From: an uncultured Alphaproteobacteria bacterium
GTDB taxonomy: Bacteria; Pseudomonadota; Alphaproteobacteria; Methylaequorales; Methylaequoraceae
Reading direction: 5' to 3'
Length of the DNA: 37,838 nucleotides
Assembly: GCA_902537615.1 (NCBI GenBank)
Contig: CACBBU010000011.1
Span: forward strand, 1 to 37,838
Below the pieces are notes generated by a model. It saw nothing but the letters and a program-made list of their open reading frames with translations. It did no database searches and was not told the origin of the DNA. This document shows, piece after piece, positions 6,972 to 14,116 of this stretch. Numbering within the stretch: position 1 is the first letter of the stretch; each line of letters opens with the position of its first letter. The position numbers were made by a program, and so were the translations under genes.

Positions 6972-7931
6972 ATGAATCATTACACTCTAAATTTTTCAAC
7001 TAAAAAATTAAAAATAAATATAAGCTTTTTATTAAAAATCCTTTTTTTTAATTTTTTTATTTTTAAGCATAGTTTAAGCTTTGAAATAAACGAAGTAGCA
7101 GAAGGTTTGTTCGTACATTTTGGTAAACAGGAAGATTCAAACGAAACAAATAATGGTGATATCGCAAACATTGGATTCATTGTCGGGTCTAAATCAATTG
7201 CAGTTATTGACACTGGTGGAACCCCTCAGATAGGAATGAATCTTTTAAAAAAAATTAGAGAAACTTCAAGTCTACCAATATCACATATAATAATTACACA
7301 TTCCCATCCTGATCATTTCTTTGGAACCCAAGCTTTAATTAACGATAAAGTAATGGTTATAGGACATGAAAAGCTTGAAAGAGCATTAATCACCAACTTT
7401 GAATTTTACAAAAATCTTCAATTTAATTTAATTAAGCAAAAGAGTATAAAACAAACAAAATTAGTTGTACCAAATAAAACAGTAAAAGTTGGTAAAATTG
7501 AAACAATTGATATTGGTAATAGAGAAATTGAAATTAGAGCATGGAAAAGTGGTCATACTGACAATGATCTATCTATTTACGATAAGAAAACCAAATTTTT
7601 CTGGTCAGAAAATATTTTTATTCATAGAACCCCTTCAATTAGAGCAAGTATTAAAGGTTGGAAATCTAATTTAGATGAAATTCTCAAAATGGATATCAAC
7701 ACAATAATCCCTGGACATGGACCTTTAAAAAAAAAGAATCAAGCTATTGATCCAATGATGAGTTATTTTAATAGACTAATAAAAGAAGTAAGAAAGTTTC
7801 ATAAAAAAGGGAAAACACTCAAGGATGCTCAAAATCTTGCTGCACAGAAGAACAAAGAAAAGTGGTTACTATTTGATTCTTATCATAGTTCAAACGTAAC
7901 CAAAACATTTACTGAACTGGAGTGGGAGTAA
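6972..7931 (+). CDS. SoxH-like MBL-fold metallohydrolase (quinoprotein relay type)
   Basis: A 319-residue protein with an N-terminal hydrophobic export segment (about residues 18-37). The metal motif HSHPDH (H110, H112, D114, H115), the SGHTDND histidine (H195) and the PGHGP histidine (H249) are present. GDIANIGFIVG and AVIDTGGTPQIG fit the SoxH/'quinoprotein relay system zinc metallohydrolase 2' group, exported enzymes often found near PQQ-dependent dehydrogenases; none is seen in this window. The usual bridging Asp of the 'GD' strand appears as Glu (SENIF, E213). The start ATG at 6972 is the only candidate that gives the export signal. It is divergent from the TupA-like gene with 7 bp between start codons. 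The substrate is unknown. Confidence 0.82.
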   Translation: MNHYTLNFSTKKLKINISFLLKILFFNFFIFKHSLSFEINEVAEGLFVHFGKQEDSNETNNGDIANIGFIVGSKSIAVIDTGGTPQIGMNLLKKIRETSSLPISHIIITHSHPDHFFGTQALINDKVMVIGHEKLERALITNFEFYKNLQFNLIKQKSIKQTKLVVPNKTVKVGKIETIDIGNREIEIRAWKSGHTDNDLSIYDKKTKFFWSENIFIHRTPSIRASIKGWKSNLDEILKMDINTIIPGHGPLKKKNQAIDPMMSYFNRLIKEVRKFHKKGKTLKDAQNLAAQKNKEKWLLFDSYHSSNVTKTFTELEWE

Positions 7932-7967
7932 ATCTAAACAATATATAAAAAGAGTCGTTTAAATATT

Positions 7968-8120
7968 ATGTTTCCGACAATTTTTAAACTTTTCGTTTAT
8001 TTAAATATTATTTTTATTATTGCCGTAACAATTTTTTTGATTTTTTCAAAGAAAAATGAACCAAAAGTTTTTCCTGATAAATTTAGTAAAAAATATCTAT
8101 TAAAATATCCAAGATTATAA
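7968..8120 (+). CDS. Hypothetical 50-residue single-span membrane protein
   Basis: An ATG frame encoding MFPTIFKLFVYLNIIFIIAV and onward, 50 residues in all, with one hydrophobic span (about residues 5-26) followed by a basic tail (SKKNEP, then KKYLLKYPRL). It begins 36 bp after the SoxH-like gene on the same strand. No strong Shine-Dalgarno is seen; AGAG lies about 13 bases upstream. The topology is that of a small inner-membrane protein. I do not recognise a family. Confidence 0.45.
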   Translation: MFPTIFKLFVYLNIIFIIAVTIFLIFSKKNEPKVFPDKFSKKYLLKYPRL

Positions 8121-8165
8121 AAAAAAATATTTACTATTTAGCGTCTAAACACTAAATTAACAAAT

Positions 8166-8339
8166 ATGAAGAATAGTAATGAGTTAGATCAGATAAAAGC
8201 TCTTGAAGCTAAAATTGACAGACTTCAACGATCAATTACTAAGTTAGAAAAAAAACTTACTGATCATATAGCTTTTATTGACAGAGTTTATGAACCACTG
8301 AGAAACCCAATCTCTAAAATTAAGAATTTTTTTGGCTAG
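8166..8339 (+). CDS. Hypothetical 57-residue coiled-coil protein
   Basis: An ATG frame of 57 codons. Residues 5-34 form a heptad-like coiled coil (LDQIKALEAKIDRLQRSITK, then LEKKL), followed by DHIAFIDRVYEPLRNPISK and a short KIKNFFG tail. Balanced charge and clean heptads make this more convincing than a random ORF. It lies 17 bp upstream of the DUF3147-like gene on the same strand, so the two are probably co-transcribed. The tail could be an amphipathic membrane-contact helix. Function is unknown. Confidence 0.6.
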   Translation: MKNSNELDQIKALEAKIDRLQRSITKLEKKLTDHIAFIDRVYEPLRNPISKIKNFFG

Positions 8340-8356
8340 TTTTTTAAACTTTCACT

Positions 8357-8695
8357 ATGTTTGTTTTTTTTGTAAAGGTACTATTTTCAGCTGTAATCAT
8401 CTCCTTTGCAAGTTGGTTGTCTATTAAAAAGCCCATTCTTGCTGGTTTTATAATTGCTTTACCTCTTCTCAGTATATTATCAATTGCATTTTCTTTCGCA
8501 GAACATAAAAACTTAGATAAAACCATATTATTTGCTAAAAGTATTGTTATTGGAATACCAGCTTCACTTACCTTTTTTTTACCATTTTTTTTTGCTAAGG
8601 CTTTAGGGCTAAATTTTTTAACCACATATTGTCTCGCCTTATTTTTTCTAATTATAGGATTTATTGCTCATAAGTTTATAATGAACTACTTTTAG
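8357..8695 (+). CDS. DUF3147-like small integral membrane protein
   Basis: A 112-residue protein with four predicted membrane spans (about residues 3-20, 27-46, 60-81 and 85-108). The second segment, KPILAGFIIALPLLSILSI, resembles the LLGALLASLPL-type segment of DUF3147 inner-membrane proteins. It follows the coiled-coil ORF by 17 bp and is followed after 3 bp by a 26-codon hydrophobic ORF. No function is known for the family. A frame on the opposite strand is a shadow. The family call is by eye. Confidence 0.65.
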   Translation: MFVFFVKVLFSAVIISFASWLSIKKPILAGFIIALPLLSILSIAFSFAEHKNLDKTILFAKSIVIGIPASLTFFLPFFFAKALGLNFLTTYCLALFFLIIGFIAHKFIMNYF

Positions 8696-8698
8696 CTA

Positions 8699-8779
8699 AT
8701 GTATGAATTCTATAGAATCTTAAGAATTTTTATTTTTATAATATTAACTATTTTTACACTTTTGTTCATTTTTAATTAA
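8699..8779 (+). CDS. Possible 26-residue hydrophobic microprotein
   Basis: An ATG frame (MYEFYRILRIFIFIILTIFT and a short rest) starts 3 bases after the DUF3147-like stop. It encodes a short polar, basic start and one hydrophobic span, ending IFN. The tight spacing suggests coupling, but in such AT-rich DNA hydrophobic short ORFs are common, so this is tentative. Confidence 0.35.
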   Translation: MYEFYRILRIFIFIILTIFTLLFIFN

Positions 8780-8819
8780 CTCTAGGATATTATTAGCATG
8801 AGTTATAAAAAAAAATTTT

Positions 8820-9269
8820 ATGAAAAAAATCTTTATTGATTATGGAGAAAGAATAAATACTGCTATATTAGGAGTAATCAAAGACATACTCAAAGACCTT
8901 GAAGAATCAAAAATCTCCTCTAATCACTGCTTTTATATAACATTTAAAACAAAAAACTCTAAAGTAGAAATACCTAAGCACCTGCTTTCAGAATACCCTA
9001 ATGAAATGACAATTGTTCTTCAAAATCAATATTGGAATCTATCAGTAAAAAAAAATAATTTTTCAGTAGCTCTTTCTTTTAATAAAAAAAAGGAAACATT
9101 AATAATTCCTTTTAGTGCTATTACTAAATTTTATGATCCTTTTGTCAAATTTAGTATTCAACTTGAATTAAAAGAAGAAAAAGGTAAAACCGATAAAGAA
9201 AAGAAAATTAAGAAATCAAAAACAACCAAAATTATTACTTTGGATGACTTTAGAAAAAAAAATGACTGA
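8820..9269 (+). CDS. sspB: SspB-type ClpXP adaptor (stringent starvation protein B homologue)
   Basis: A 149-residue cytoplasmic protein that delivers ssrA-tagged and other substrates to the ClpXP protease. It opens with IDYGERINTAILGVIKDIL, continues with HCFYITFKTKNSKVEIPKHL and YPNEMTIVLQNQYWNL, and has the core FSVALSFNKKKETLIIPFSA, all typical of the alphaproteobacterial SspB family. The charged linker (about residues 120-138) leads to the tail ITLDDFRKK, the likely ClpX-docking segment. The ATG at 8820 is the only plausible start, since an in-frame stop lies at 8799; no Shine-Dalgarno is evident. Its stop overlaps the fumC start, giving the sspB-fumC pair seen in other alphaproteobacteria. 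Confidence 0.88.
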   Translation: MKKIFIDYGERINTAILGVIKDILKDLEESKISSNHCFYITFKTKNSKVEIPKHLLSEYPNEMTIVLQNQYWNLSVKKNNFSVALSFNKKKETLIIPFSAITKFYDPFVKFSIQLELKEEKGKTDKEKKIKKSKTTKIITLDDFRKKND

Positions 9270-10653
9270 TTATAGAACTGAAAGGGATAGTATTGGAAAG
9301 ATTAAAGTTCCAAAACAAAAATTTTGGGGTGCTCAAACTCAAAGAAGTTTAGAAAATTTTAAAATTGGGTCTGACAAAATTCCCATGTTTTTTATCAAGG
9401 CATTTGCTATGCAAAAAAAAGCTGCAGCTATAAGTAATATTGCTTTAGATAAACTTGATCACAAATTAGGACAGGAAATAATCAAAGTTTGTGATGAAAT
9501 AATGGAGGGAAAACTTGATGATCATTTTCCTTTATCAGTTTGGCAAACAGGCTCAGGAACCCAAACAAATATGAATCTAAATGAAGTTATAGCCAACAAA
9601 GCCAACCAAAATTTAGGTAAAAACCTTGGTGAATATTCTCCTATTCACCCCAATGATCATTGTAATATGGGTCAATCTTCAAACGATTCATTCCCAACAG
9701 CTATGCATATATCTATCAGCAAATTAACCATTGATAAGCTTTTTCCAGCTATAAATAATCTTATAAAAACTCTAGAAAAAAAAATAAGAGAATTCAAAAA
9801 TATTATTAAAGTAGGAAGAACGCACCTTCAAGATGCTACACCTATAACTATTGACCAAGAATTTGGTGGTTATCTAAATCAGGTAAAAAATGCCTTTAAA
9901 AGAATTAAAATAGCGTATGAAGAAATCCTTTATCTTGCACAAGGAGGAACTGCCGTTGGGACCGGAATAAATACTTCAACTAAATTTATTAAGGGGTTTA
10001 TCAAAGCAATTCAAATAATTTCAGATTTACCATTTAAAGAATCAAAAAATAAATTTGAAGCTTTGTCATCTCATGAACCCATAATTTTTTTTTGTAGTTC
10101 CATAAATTCACTTGTGATAGCATGCTATAAAATTTCCAATGACATTAGGCTTCTCGCCTCAGGACCAAGATGTGGAATAGGAGAACTCGTTTTACCTTCA
10201 AATGAACCAGGTTCATCAATAATGCCCGGAAAGATCAATCCTACTCAGTGTGAAGCCATGGCTCAAGTATGTCTTCATCTTATGGGCTTGTATAATTCAA
10301 ATATTTTTGCAGGAAGTCAGGGACATTTTCAGTTGAATGCAAACAAAACTGTTTTATTATTTAATACCTTACGTATTATTGAGCTTTTATCTGATACAAT
10401 AAATTCATTTAGTGATAAGTGTTTAAAAAATATTGTCGCAAACAAAAAAAAAATTGATGAAAATTTGAAAAATTCGTTAATGCTTGTTACTGCACTTAAC
10501 CCAAAGATTGGATATGCAAAAGCAGCCGAGGTCGCAAAAAAAGCTTTTACCGAAAATATTACTCTGAAAGACGCTGCTATGAAACTTGATTATTTGAATT
10601 CTAGAGAGTTTGATTTTATCGTGGACCCAAAAAAAATGATTAAAGGCGATTAA
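9262..10653 (+). CDS. fumC: Class II fumarate hydratase
   Basis: A 463-residue TCA-cycle enzyme interconverting fumarate and L-malate, active as a cytoplasmic homotetramer without an iron-sulfur cluster. Conserved blocks include GAQTQRSLENF near the N-terminus, SVWQTGSGTQTNMNLNEV, HPNDHCNMGQSSNDSFPTA, the VGRTHLQDATP loop and the signature GSSIMPGKINP. The frame is open from 9244, but the start at 9262 gives the family's normal opening MTDYRTERDSIG and overlaps the sspB stop by 8 bases (ATGACTGA). The gene converges with the AsmA-like gene, the two stops sharing 4 bp. Confidence 0.96.
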   Translation: MTDYRTERDSIGKIKVPKQKFWGAQTQRSLENFKIGSDKIPMFFIKAFAMQKKAAAISNIALDKLDHKLGQEIIKVCDEIMEGKLDDHFPLSVWQTGSGTQTNMNLNEVIANKANQNLGKNLGEYSPIHPNDHCNMGQSSNDSFPTAMHISISKLTIDKLFPAINNLIKTLEKKIREFKNIIKVGRTHLQDATPITIDQEFGGYLNQVKNAFKRIKIAYEEILYLAQGGTAVGTGINTSTKFIKGFIKAIQIISDLPFKESKNKFEALSSHEPIIFFCSSINSLVIACYKISNDIRLLASGPRCGIGELVLPSNEPGSSIMPGKINPTQCEAMAQVCLHLMGLYNSNIFAGSQGHFQLNANKTVLLFNTLRIIELLSDTINSFSDKCLKNIVANKKKIDENLKNSLMLVTALNPKIGYAKAAEVAKKAFTENITLKDAAMKLDYLNSREFDFIVDPKKMIKGD

Positions 10654-12320
10654 TTAGTAAAAAGATCTATTATTTTACTTGGATCAAATTCTTTTTTTAA
10701 ATTTTTCTTAAAGAAATCATTAATAACATCAGGGTCAACAATTATAGACTTTTTTTCTTTCAAAATCTTTTTTACACCCTCATTAAAAATTTTTTGTTTT
10801 ACTTCACTTAAATCGTAAGAAACTTTTGGCTTATCTGGTGGCCCTATCATACTAATCCCAACAGCTGGTAAGTCTTTGTATTTTACAGTTTTAAAATATG
10901 CTTTAGAATCTAAGGTTAAATAATCTTTTAATATATTAAAGTTACCACTAGAATTTAAGGTTAAATTTTTATGAAATGCTTTCAGTGGTTTTATATAGAA
11001 AAAACCGTCTTTAACATCAAATTTTAGTGTAATTTTTTCAAATTTTGATTCCTTACCAAAGTTTTTCTTATTTATAATTTTTATCAAGCCAGGAAAATCA
11101 TTAATCGTATCAACTGTCTTAGCAATTTGAGCAAAATCCACTCCACTTACACTGATTTTACCAGTCACACAATTTCCATTTGAGTTAATAGACTTAATTA
11201 TTTTCTCAAAATTATTACCTGAGACATTCCCTTTATAAGTCATTGAACAATTGATAATTCCATCAAACAAGTCAATTTTTGACAATCCAAAATACTCTTT
11301 CAATATTAAAAGTTTTTTAATATTTCCTTTTCCAGAAAATTTTTTATTAGTTAAAAAAAAACTTAAATCTCCATTAATCTTTGCATCATTAAAATTTGCA
11401 TTGAAGTCATCAATTTTTAAAATATTGTTTGAAAGTTTTAAATCAAATTGAGTAGAGTTTAATAAAGCTTCTTGTATTTTTAACTTGTCCACTTTGAAGT
11501 TAAGATTAATTTTACTCCCTTCAACTGGAACATTTACTAGCCTCATTTTAGGAGTGAAATAAGAGCTTAAATTTCCAAATAGATTTGATATTTCATTTAA
11601 ATTGACAAAATTACTTCTACCTTGCCCGTCTATTAAAAAAAAATTTCCAGAAAATCTTAGGTCCCCTCTGTATTGAATAATATTCATATCGTTAATTTTT
11701 TGCTGAATGATAAAATTAAAAAAATTGTCTTTTTCAACTAAGTCAAAAATCAGCTTTGAGGCTAACTTTGGGAACTCAAAGTCACCCTTAACTTTAAAAC
11801 TAGATTCATTTTTAAAAATTAAATTTACATTTTTCAAAGAATTTTCGGAGAAATTAATCACTCCTTGTCTAATTTTTATTACATTAAAATTTTTAAGTTT
11901 TGATTTAAAATCATTTATCAAATTTTTATCTGTATTTTTTATGAAAACAAGGTTTCTATGCCTTGTGAGTTTATTTTTTTTGTCAAAATTTATAGTTGGT
12001 GAAAATATTTCAAGAGACTCAATTTCTGGCTTTAAATTAATAATTGAAGCCCAGGTAGCAACTAAGTTTATTTTATCAGCAACTATCTCAGTATTACTTT
12101 TTTCATCTAAATACTTAACTGAGTAAATTTTTAAGGTTGGTTTAGGAAAAAAATTTAAATTGATATTTTTATCAAATGTTAGATTAACTTTAAAATCATT
12201 TTTAAGTCGATCTTCAATTAAAGTAGCGATTTCTTTTTTATCAACAAAAAAAGGTATAATAGCGATAAGTATTAATAAGAGGGTGAAAATAAGGAAAGAA
12301 AATTTTATAAATCTAAGCAC
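10650..12320 (-). CDS. AsmA family envelope protein
   Basis: A 556-residue protein with an N-terminal membrane anchor (about residues 7-26) and a long periplasmic beta-rich part. The opening after the anchor, with DKKEIATLIEDRLKNDFKVN and FFPKPTLKIYSV, is the AsmA N-terminal domain, and the C-terminal GFFYIKPLKAFHKNLTLNSS and VGISMIGPPDKPKVSYDL belong to the AsmA C-terminal region. AsmA-like proteins act in outer-membrane lipid homeostasis, probably as bridge-like lipid carriers. The start is GTG at 12320, 2 bases after the stop of the upstream SH3 gene, so the two form an operon. The specific paralogue cannot be named. Confidence 0.85.
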   Translation of the reverse strand: MLRFIKFSFLIFTLLLILIAIIPFFVDKKEIATLIEDRLKNDFKVNLTFDKNINLNFFPKPTLKIYSVKYLDEKSNTEIVADKINLVATWASIINLKPEIESLEIFSPTINFDKKNKLTRHRNLVFIKNTDKNLINDFKSKLKNFNVIKIRQGVINFSENSLKNVNLIFKNESSFKVKGDFEFPKLASKLIFDLVEKDNFFNFIIQQKINDMNIIQYRGDLRFSGNFFLIDGQGRSNFVNLNEISNLFGNLSSYFTPKMRLVNVPVEGSKINLNFKVDKLKIQEALLNSTQFDLKLSNNILKIDDFNANFNDAKINGDLSFFLTNKKFSGKGNIKKLLILKEYFGLSKIDLFDGIINCSMTYKGNVSGNNFEKIIKSINSNGNCVTGKISVSGVDFAQIAKTVDTINDFPGLIKIINKKNFGKESKFEKITLKFDVKDGFFYIKPLKAFHKNLTLNSSGNFNILKDYLTLDSKAYFKTVKYKDLPAVGISMIGPPDKPKVSYDLSEVKQKIFNEGVKKILKEKKSIIVDPDVINDFFKKNLKKEFDPSKIIDLFTN

Positions 12321-12322
12321 TG

Positions 12323-12904
12323 TTAATTAGATTTGAGATATCTGGGTCTATGCGGGCCTGATAAAATTATAAATTGTTCTTTATTAGCTTCGTTTCTGAA
12401 TGATAGAAAAGATGGAGATTGGTTTTGATTTTTCCACAAATCATAAACTTGAAATGCTTGATTTGCATGCCTTTTACCTTTAAACCATTCATCATCCGCT
12501 ATAACGGCCGCCGCTGCTCCTCCTAAGTGCTTGACATCCAAGAAAGTCTCAACTGAAATTGCATCCTTTATAGAAGCGCTCATTTCCAAAACCCTTTGTT
12601 TAAAAATTTTAAATGATTGGTTATAGTCCTTACCTTTCATGGTTCCTGAAGGTTTATTAAAAGACAGCTGATCTTTTCTAATCCAACCAACAAGTCCAGT
12701 TATTTCATCAAGAACATTTAACCACTCATCCTTTTCTTCTTTTAACACAAATTCTTTTCCAATTTCAATCGGATAGATTATTGGGGAGTTTTCAGAGGGT
12801 TGAATAAACATATTACTTAAATCTTTAACTGCAAAAACCTTTTCACTTGCAGAAAGTGAATTAAAGAAAAAAGTTAAAAATATAATTAAAATTTTAATGT
12901 GCAT
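12323..12904 (-). CDS. Secreted SH3-domain protein of unknown function
   Basis: A 193-residue protein with a signal peptide (about residues 1-19, ending LSA) and a bacterial SH3-like domain (about 22-80: NMFIQPSENSPIIYPIEIG, then EWLNVLDEITGLVGWIRKDQ). The remaining 110 residues carry a well-ordered segment, DVKHLGGAAAAVIADDEWF, that I do not recognise. Bacterial SH3 domains commonly bind peptidoglycan peptides, and the gene pairs with an AsmA-like gene and lies divergent from an AmpD-type amidase gene, so an envelope role is likely. ATG at 12904 is preceded by an AAAGA-type sequence lying in one arm of a dyad. Confidence 0.75.
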   Translation of the reverse strand: MHIKILIIFLTFFFNSLSASEKVFAVKDLSNMFIQPSENSPIIYPIEIGKEFVLKEEKDEWLNVLDEITGLVGWIRKDQLSFNKPSGTMKGKDYNQSFKIFKQRVLEMSASIKDAISVETFLDVKHLGGAAAAVIADDEWFKGKRHANQAFQVYDLWKNQNQSPSFLSFRNEANKEQFIILSGPHRPRYLKSN

Positions 12905-12906
12905 AG

Positions 12907-12934
12907 TCTTTAAATTTGAATTATTATTTAAAGA
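12907..12934. promoter_or_regulatory. Dyad in the SH3/ampD divergent intergenic region
   Basis: TCTTTAAAT (12907-12915) and ATTTAAAGA (12926-12934) are perfect 9-bp inverted arms with a 10-bp spacer, filling most of the 39 bp between the two divergent start codons. Each arm also supplies an AAAGA ribosome-binding-like sequence for one gene. It may be an operator, or simply two mirrored purine-rich leaders. Confidence 0.4.
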
Positions 12935-12943
12935 GCAATAAAA

Positions 12944-13663
12944 ATGTTATGTCAACTAAATATATCACATAGATACAAATCCATTAATTTTGATCTAAGA
13001 AAAAAAAAAATATCTCTATTAATTTTTCACTACACAGAAACTAACGATTTAGCTGAGGCAATTAAACTTCTAACTGCTAAAAAGAGAAAGGTGAGTTGTC
13101 ATTACTTAATTGATACAAATGGTTTAATTTATAACTTAGTAGATGAAAGTAAAAGAGCATGGCATGCAGGAGAATCTATGTGGAAAAGATCCAAAGATAT
13201 TAATAGTAGATCAATTGGAATTGAAATTGTTTATCCAGGTGAATTCGTTAGAAAAAAATATAAAAAAAAACAAATTGAATCACTAATTAAACTTAGTCTG
13301 TATCTGAAAAAAAAATATAAAATTCTTAACCAAAATATTCTTGGACATAGTGATATTGCCCCAAAAAGAAAAATTGATCCGGGAATATTTTTTCCGTGGG
13401 AAGTTTTAAATAAAAGTTCAATTGGTTTGTGGACAAAAAAAAGACTAGATAATTCAGATTTAAATAAAGAAAGCATAAAACTTTTCTTGAAAAATTTACA
13501 AAAACTTGGTTATCCATACTTAAAAATAAACAACAATATTAATTTTAATAAGTCAGTGATTGAAAATTTTCATCGTCATCATCTACCTTATATGGTCAAA
13601 TCAAAACCTAACGGCACAAGTCTTAACAAAACTATTGATCTTCTAAAAAAAAGTATTGACTAA
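12944..13663 (+). CDS. ampD: N-acetylmuramoyl-L-alanine amidase, AmpD-like
   Basis: A 239-residue amidase_2 (PGRP-type) enzyme without a signal peptide, so cytoplasmic. It should cleave the MurNAc-L-Ala bond of anhydro-muropeptides during wall recycling. Zinc ligands corresponding to AmpD are H29 (LLIFHYTE), H135 (LGHSDIAP) and D145 (KIDPG); E94 in SIGIEIVYPGE is also conserved. The region after about residue 165 (LFLKNLQKLGYPYLKINNNI onward, then IENFHRHH) resembles a degenerate PG_binding_1 domain, common in alphaproteobacterial AmpD-like proteins. It sits directly upstream of rnpB and mraZ. The codons for residues around 19-23 contain an uninterrupted run of 11 A (13000-13010). Confidence 0.88.
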   Translation: MLCQLNISHRYKSINFDLRKKKISLLIFHYTETNDLAEAIKLLTAKKRKVSCHYLIDTNGLIYNLVDESKRAWHAGESMWKRSKDINSRSIGIEIVYPGEFVRKKYKKKQIESLIKLSLYLKKKYKILNQNILGHSDIAPKRKIDPGIFFPWEVLNKSSIGLWTKKRLDNSDLNKESIKLFLKNLQKLGYPYLKINNNINFNKSVIENFHRHHLPYMVKSKPNGTSLNKTIDLLKKSID

Positions 13664-13687
13664 TTAGAAAAAAAAAATTCTTATAAT
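13656..13687 (+). promoter_or_regulatory. Candidate rnpB promoter
   Basis: A consensus -10 TATAAT (13682-13687) lies 4 bases before the first paired base of RNase P RNA helix P1. The best -35-like element, TTGACT (13656-13661), overlaps the ampD stop but is 20 bp away, longer than optimal. The -10 is well supported by its position and the -35 is weaker. Confidence 0.55.
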
Positions 13688-13691
13688 ATTA

Positions 13692-14045
13692 CTAGACGGT
13701 TGTATGGTCACCTTTTTAAGGAGGAAAGTCCGGACTCACCAGAACACCAAAGCCGGTTAAAAGCCGGCGGGGGAAACCCTAGGGAAAGTGCAACAGAAAA
13801 AAAACCGCCATGAACAATGGTAAGGGTGAAATGGTAGGGTAAGAGCCTACCGCATTTGTGGTAACATAAATGGCTTTGTAAACCCCTTTGGGAGCAAGTC
13901 CAAAAAAGCTAAGTCTTAATGACAGGTGTGGTTCTGCACTAAGCATGGTAGGACGCTAGAGATTACTGGTAACAGTTATCCAAGATTAATGACCATAAAC
14001 TCTACGATTAGTTGAGAAACAGAATCCGGCTTATAGACCGTCTAG
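13692..14045 (+). ncRNA. rnpB: RNase P RNA (class A)
   Basis: The catalytic RNA of RNase P, which trims tRNA 5' leaders. The 5' end CTAGACGGT (13692-13700) pairs perfectly with ACCGTCTAG (14037-14045) to form helix P1. The universally conserved elements are present: GAGGAAAGTCCGGACTC (from 13721), AGGGTGAAATGGTAGGGTAA followed by GAGCCTACCGC (13823-13853), and the 3' ACAGAATCCGGCTTATAG (about 14019-14036). About 354 bases is a normal size for the bacterial A type. It lies between ampD and mraZ, a placement known from other alphaproteobacteria. It is too structured to be coding, and no ORF of note crosses it. Confidence 0.97.
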
Positions 14046-14057
14046 TTTTTTTTTTTT
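14037..14057 (+). terminator. rnpB 3' end with T12 tract
   Basis: The 3' strand of helix P1 (ACCGTCTAG) is followed immediately by 12 T residues (14046-14057). The P1 helix itself, or the compact RNA fold, would act as the hairpin of an intrinsic terminator. The tract ends just before the -35 of the mraZ promoter. Confidence 0.6.
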
Positions 14058-14060
14058 GAC

Positions 14061-14089
14061 TTGATAAGTGTCATAATATACCATATTAT
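14061..14089 (+). promoter_or_regulatory. Candidate mraZ (Pmra) promoter
   Basis: TTGATA (14061-14066) and TATTAT (14084-14089) are spaced by 17 bp. Initiation near 14096 gives a leader of about 21 bases to the mraZ ATG, which has AGGTGA (14107-14112) as its ribosome-binding site. It should drive at least mraZ-ftsZ and probably the long cluster behind them. Confidence 0.6.
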
Positions 14090-14104
14090 CCCATAATATC
14101 CCAT
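14080..14104 (-). promoter_or_regulatory. Three 10-bp-phased MraZ boxes
   Basis: On the minus strand ATGGG, ATGGG and ATGGT occur at 14104-14100, 14094-14090 and 14084-14080, exactly 10 bp apart. This matches the MraZ operator known from E. coli (TGGGN repeated with 5-bp spacers). The boxes overlap the predicted -10 and start site, so binding would repress. The third copy has one mismatch (TGGT). Confidence 0.75.
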
Positions 14105-14116
14105 ATAGGTGATTTT

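Noticed and set aside
8344-8625. Minus-strand frame of 93 codons opposite the DUF3147-like gene
   Set aside because: The plus strand encodes a convincing four-span membrane protein; the opposite frame has no family features.
9244-9261. Six-codon upstream extension of fumC
   Set aside because: The family opening MTDYRTERDS begins at 9262, and the extension would only deepen the overlap with sspB.
11707-12126. Plus-strand frame of 139 codons inside the AsmA-like gene
   Set aside because: It is a low-complexity Phe/Lys/Ser-rich antisense shadow of a clear AsmA-family coding region.
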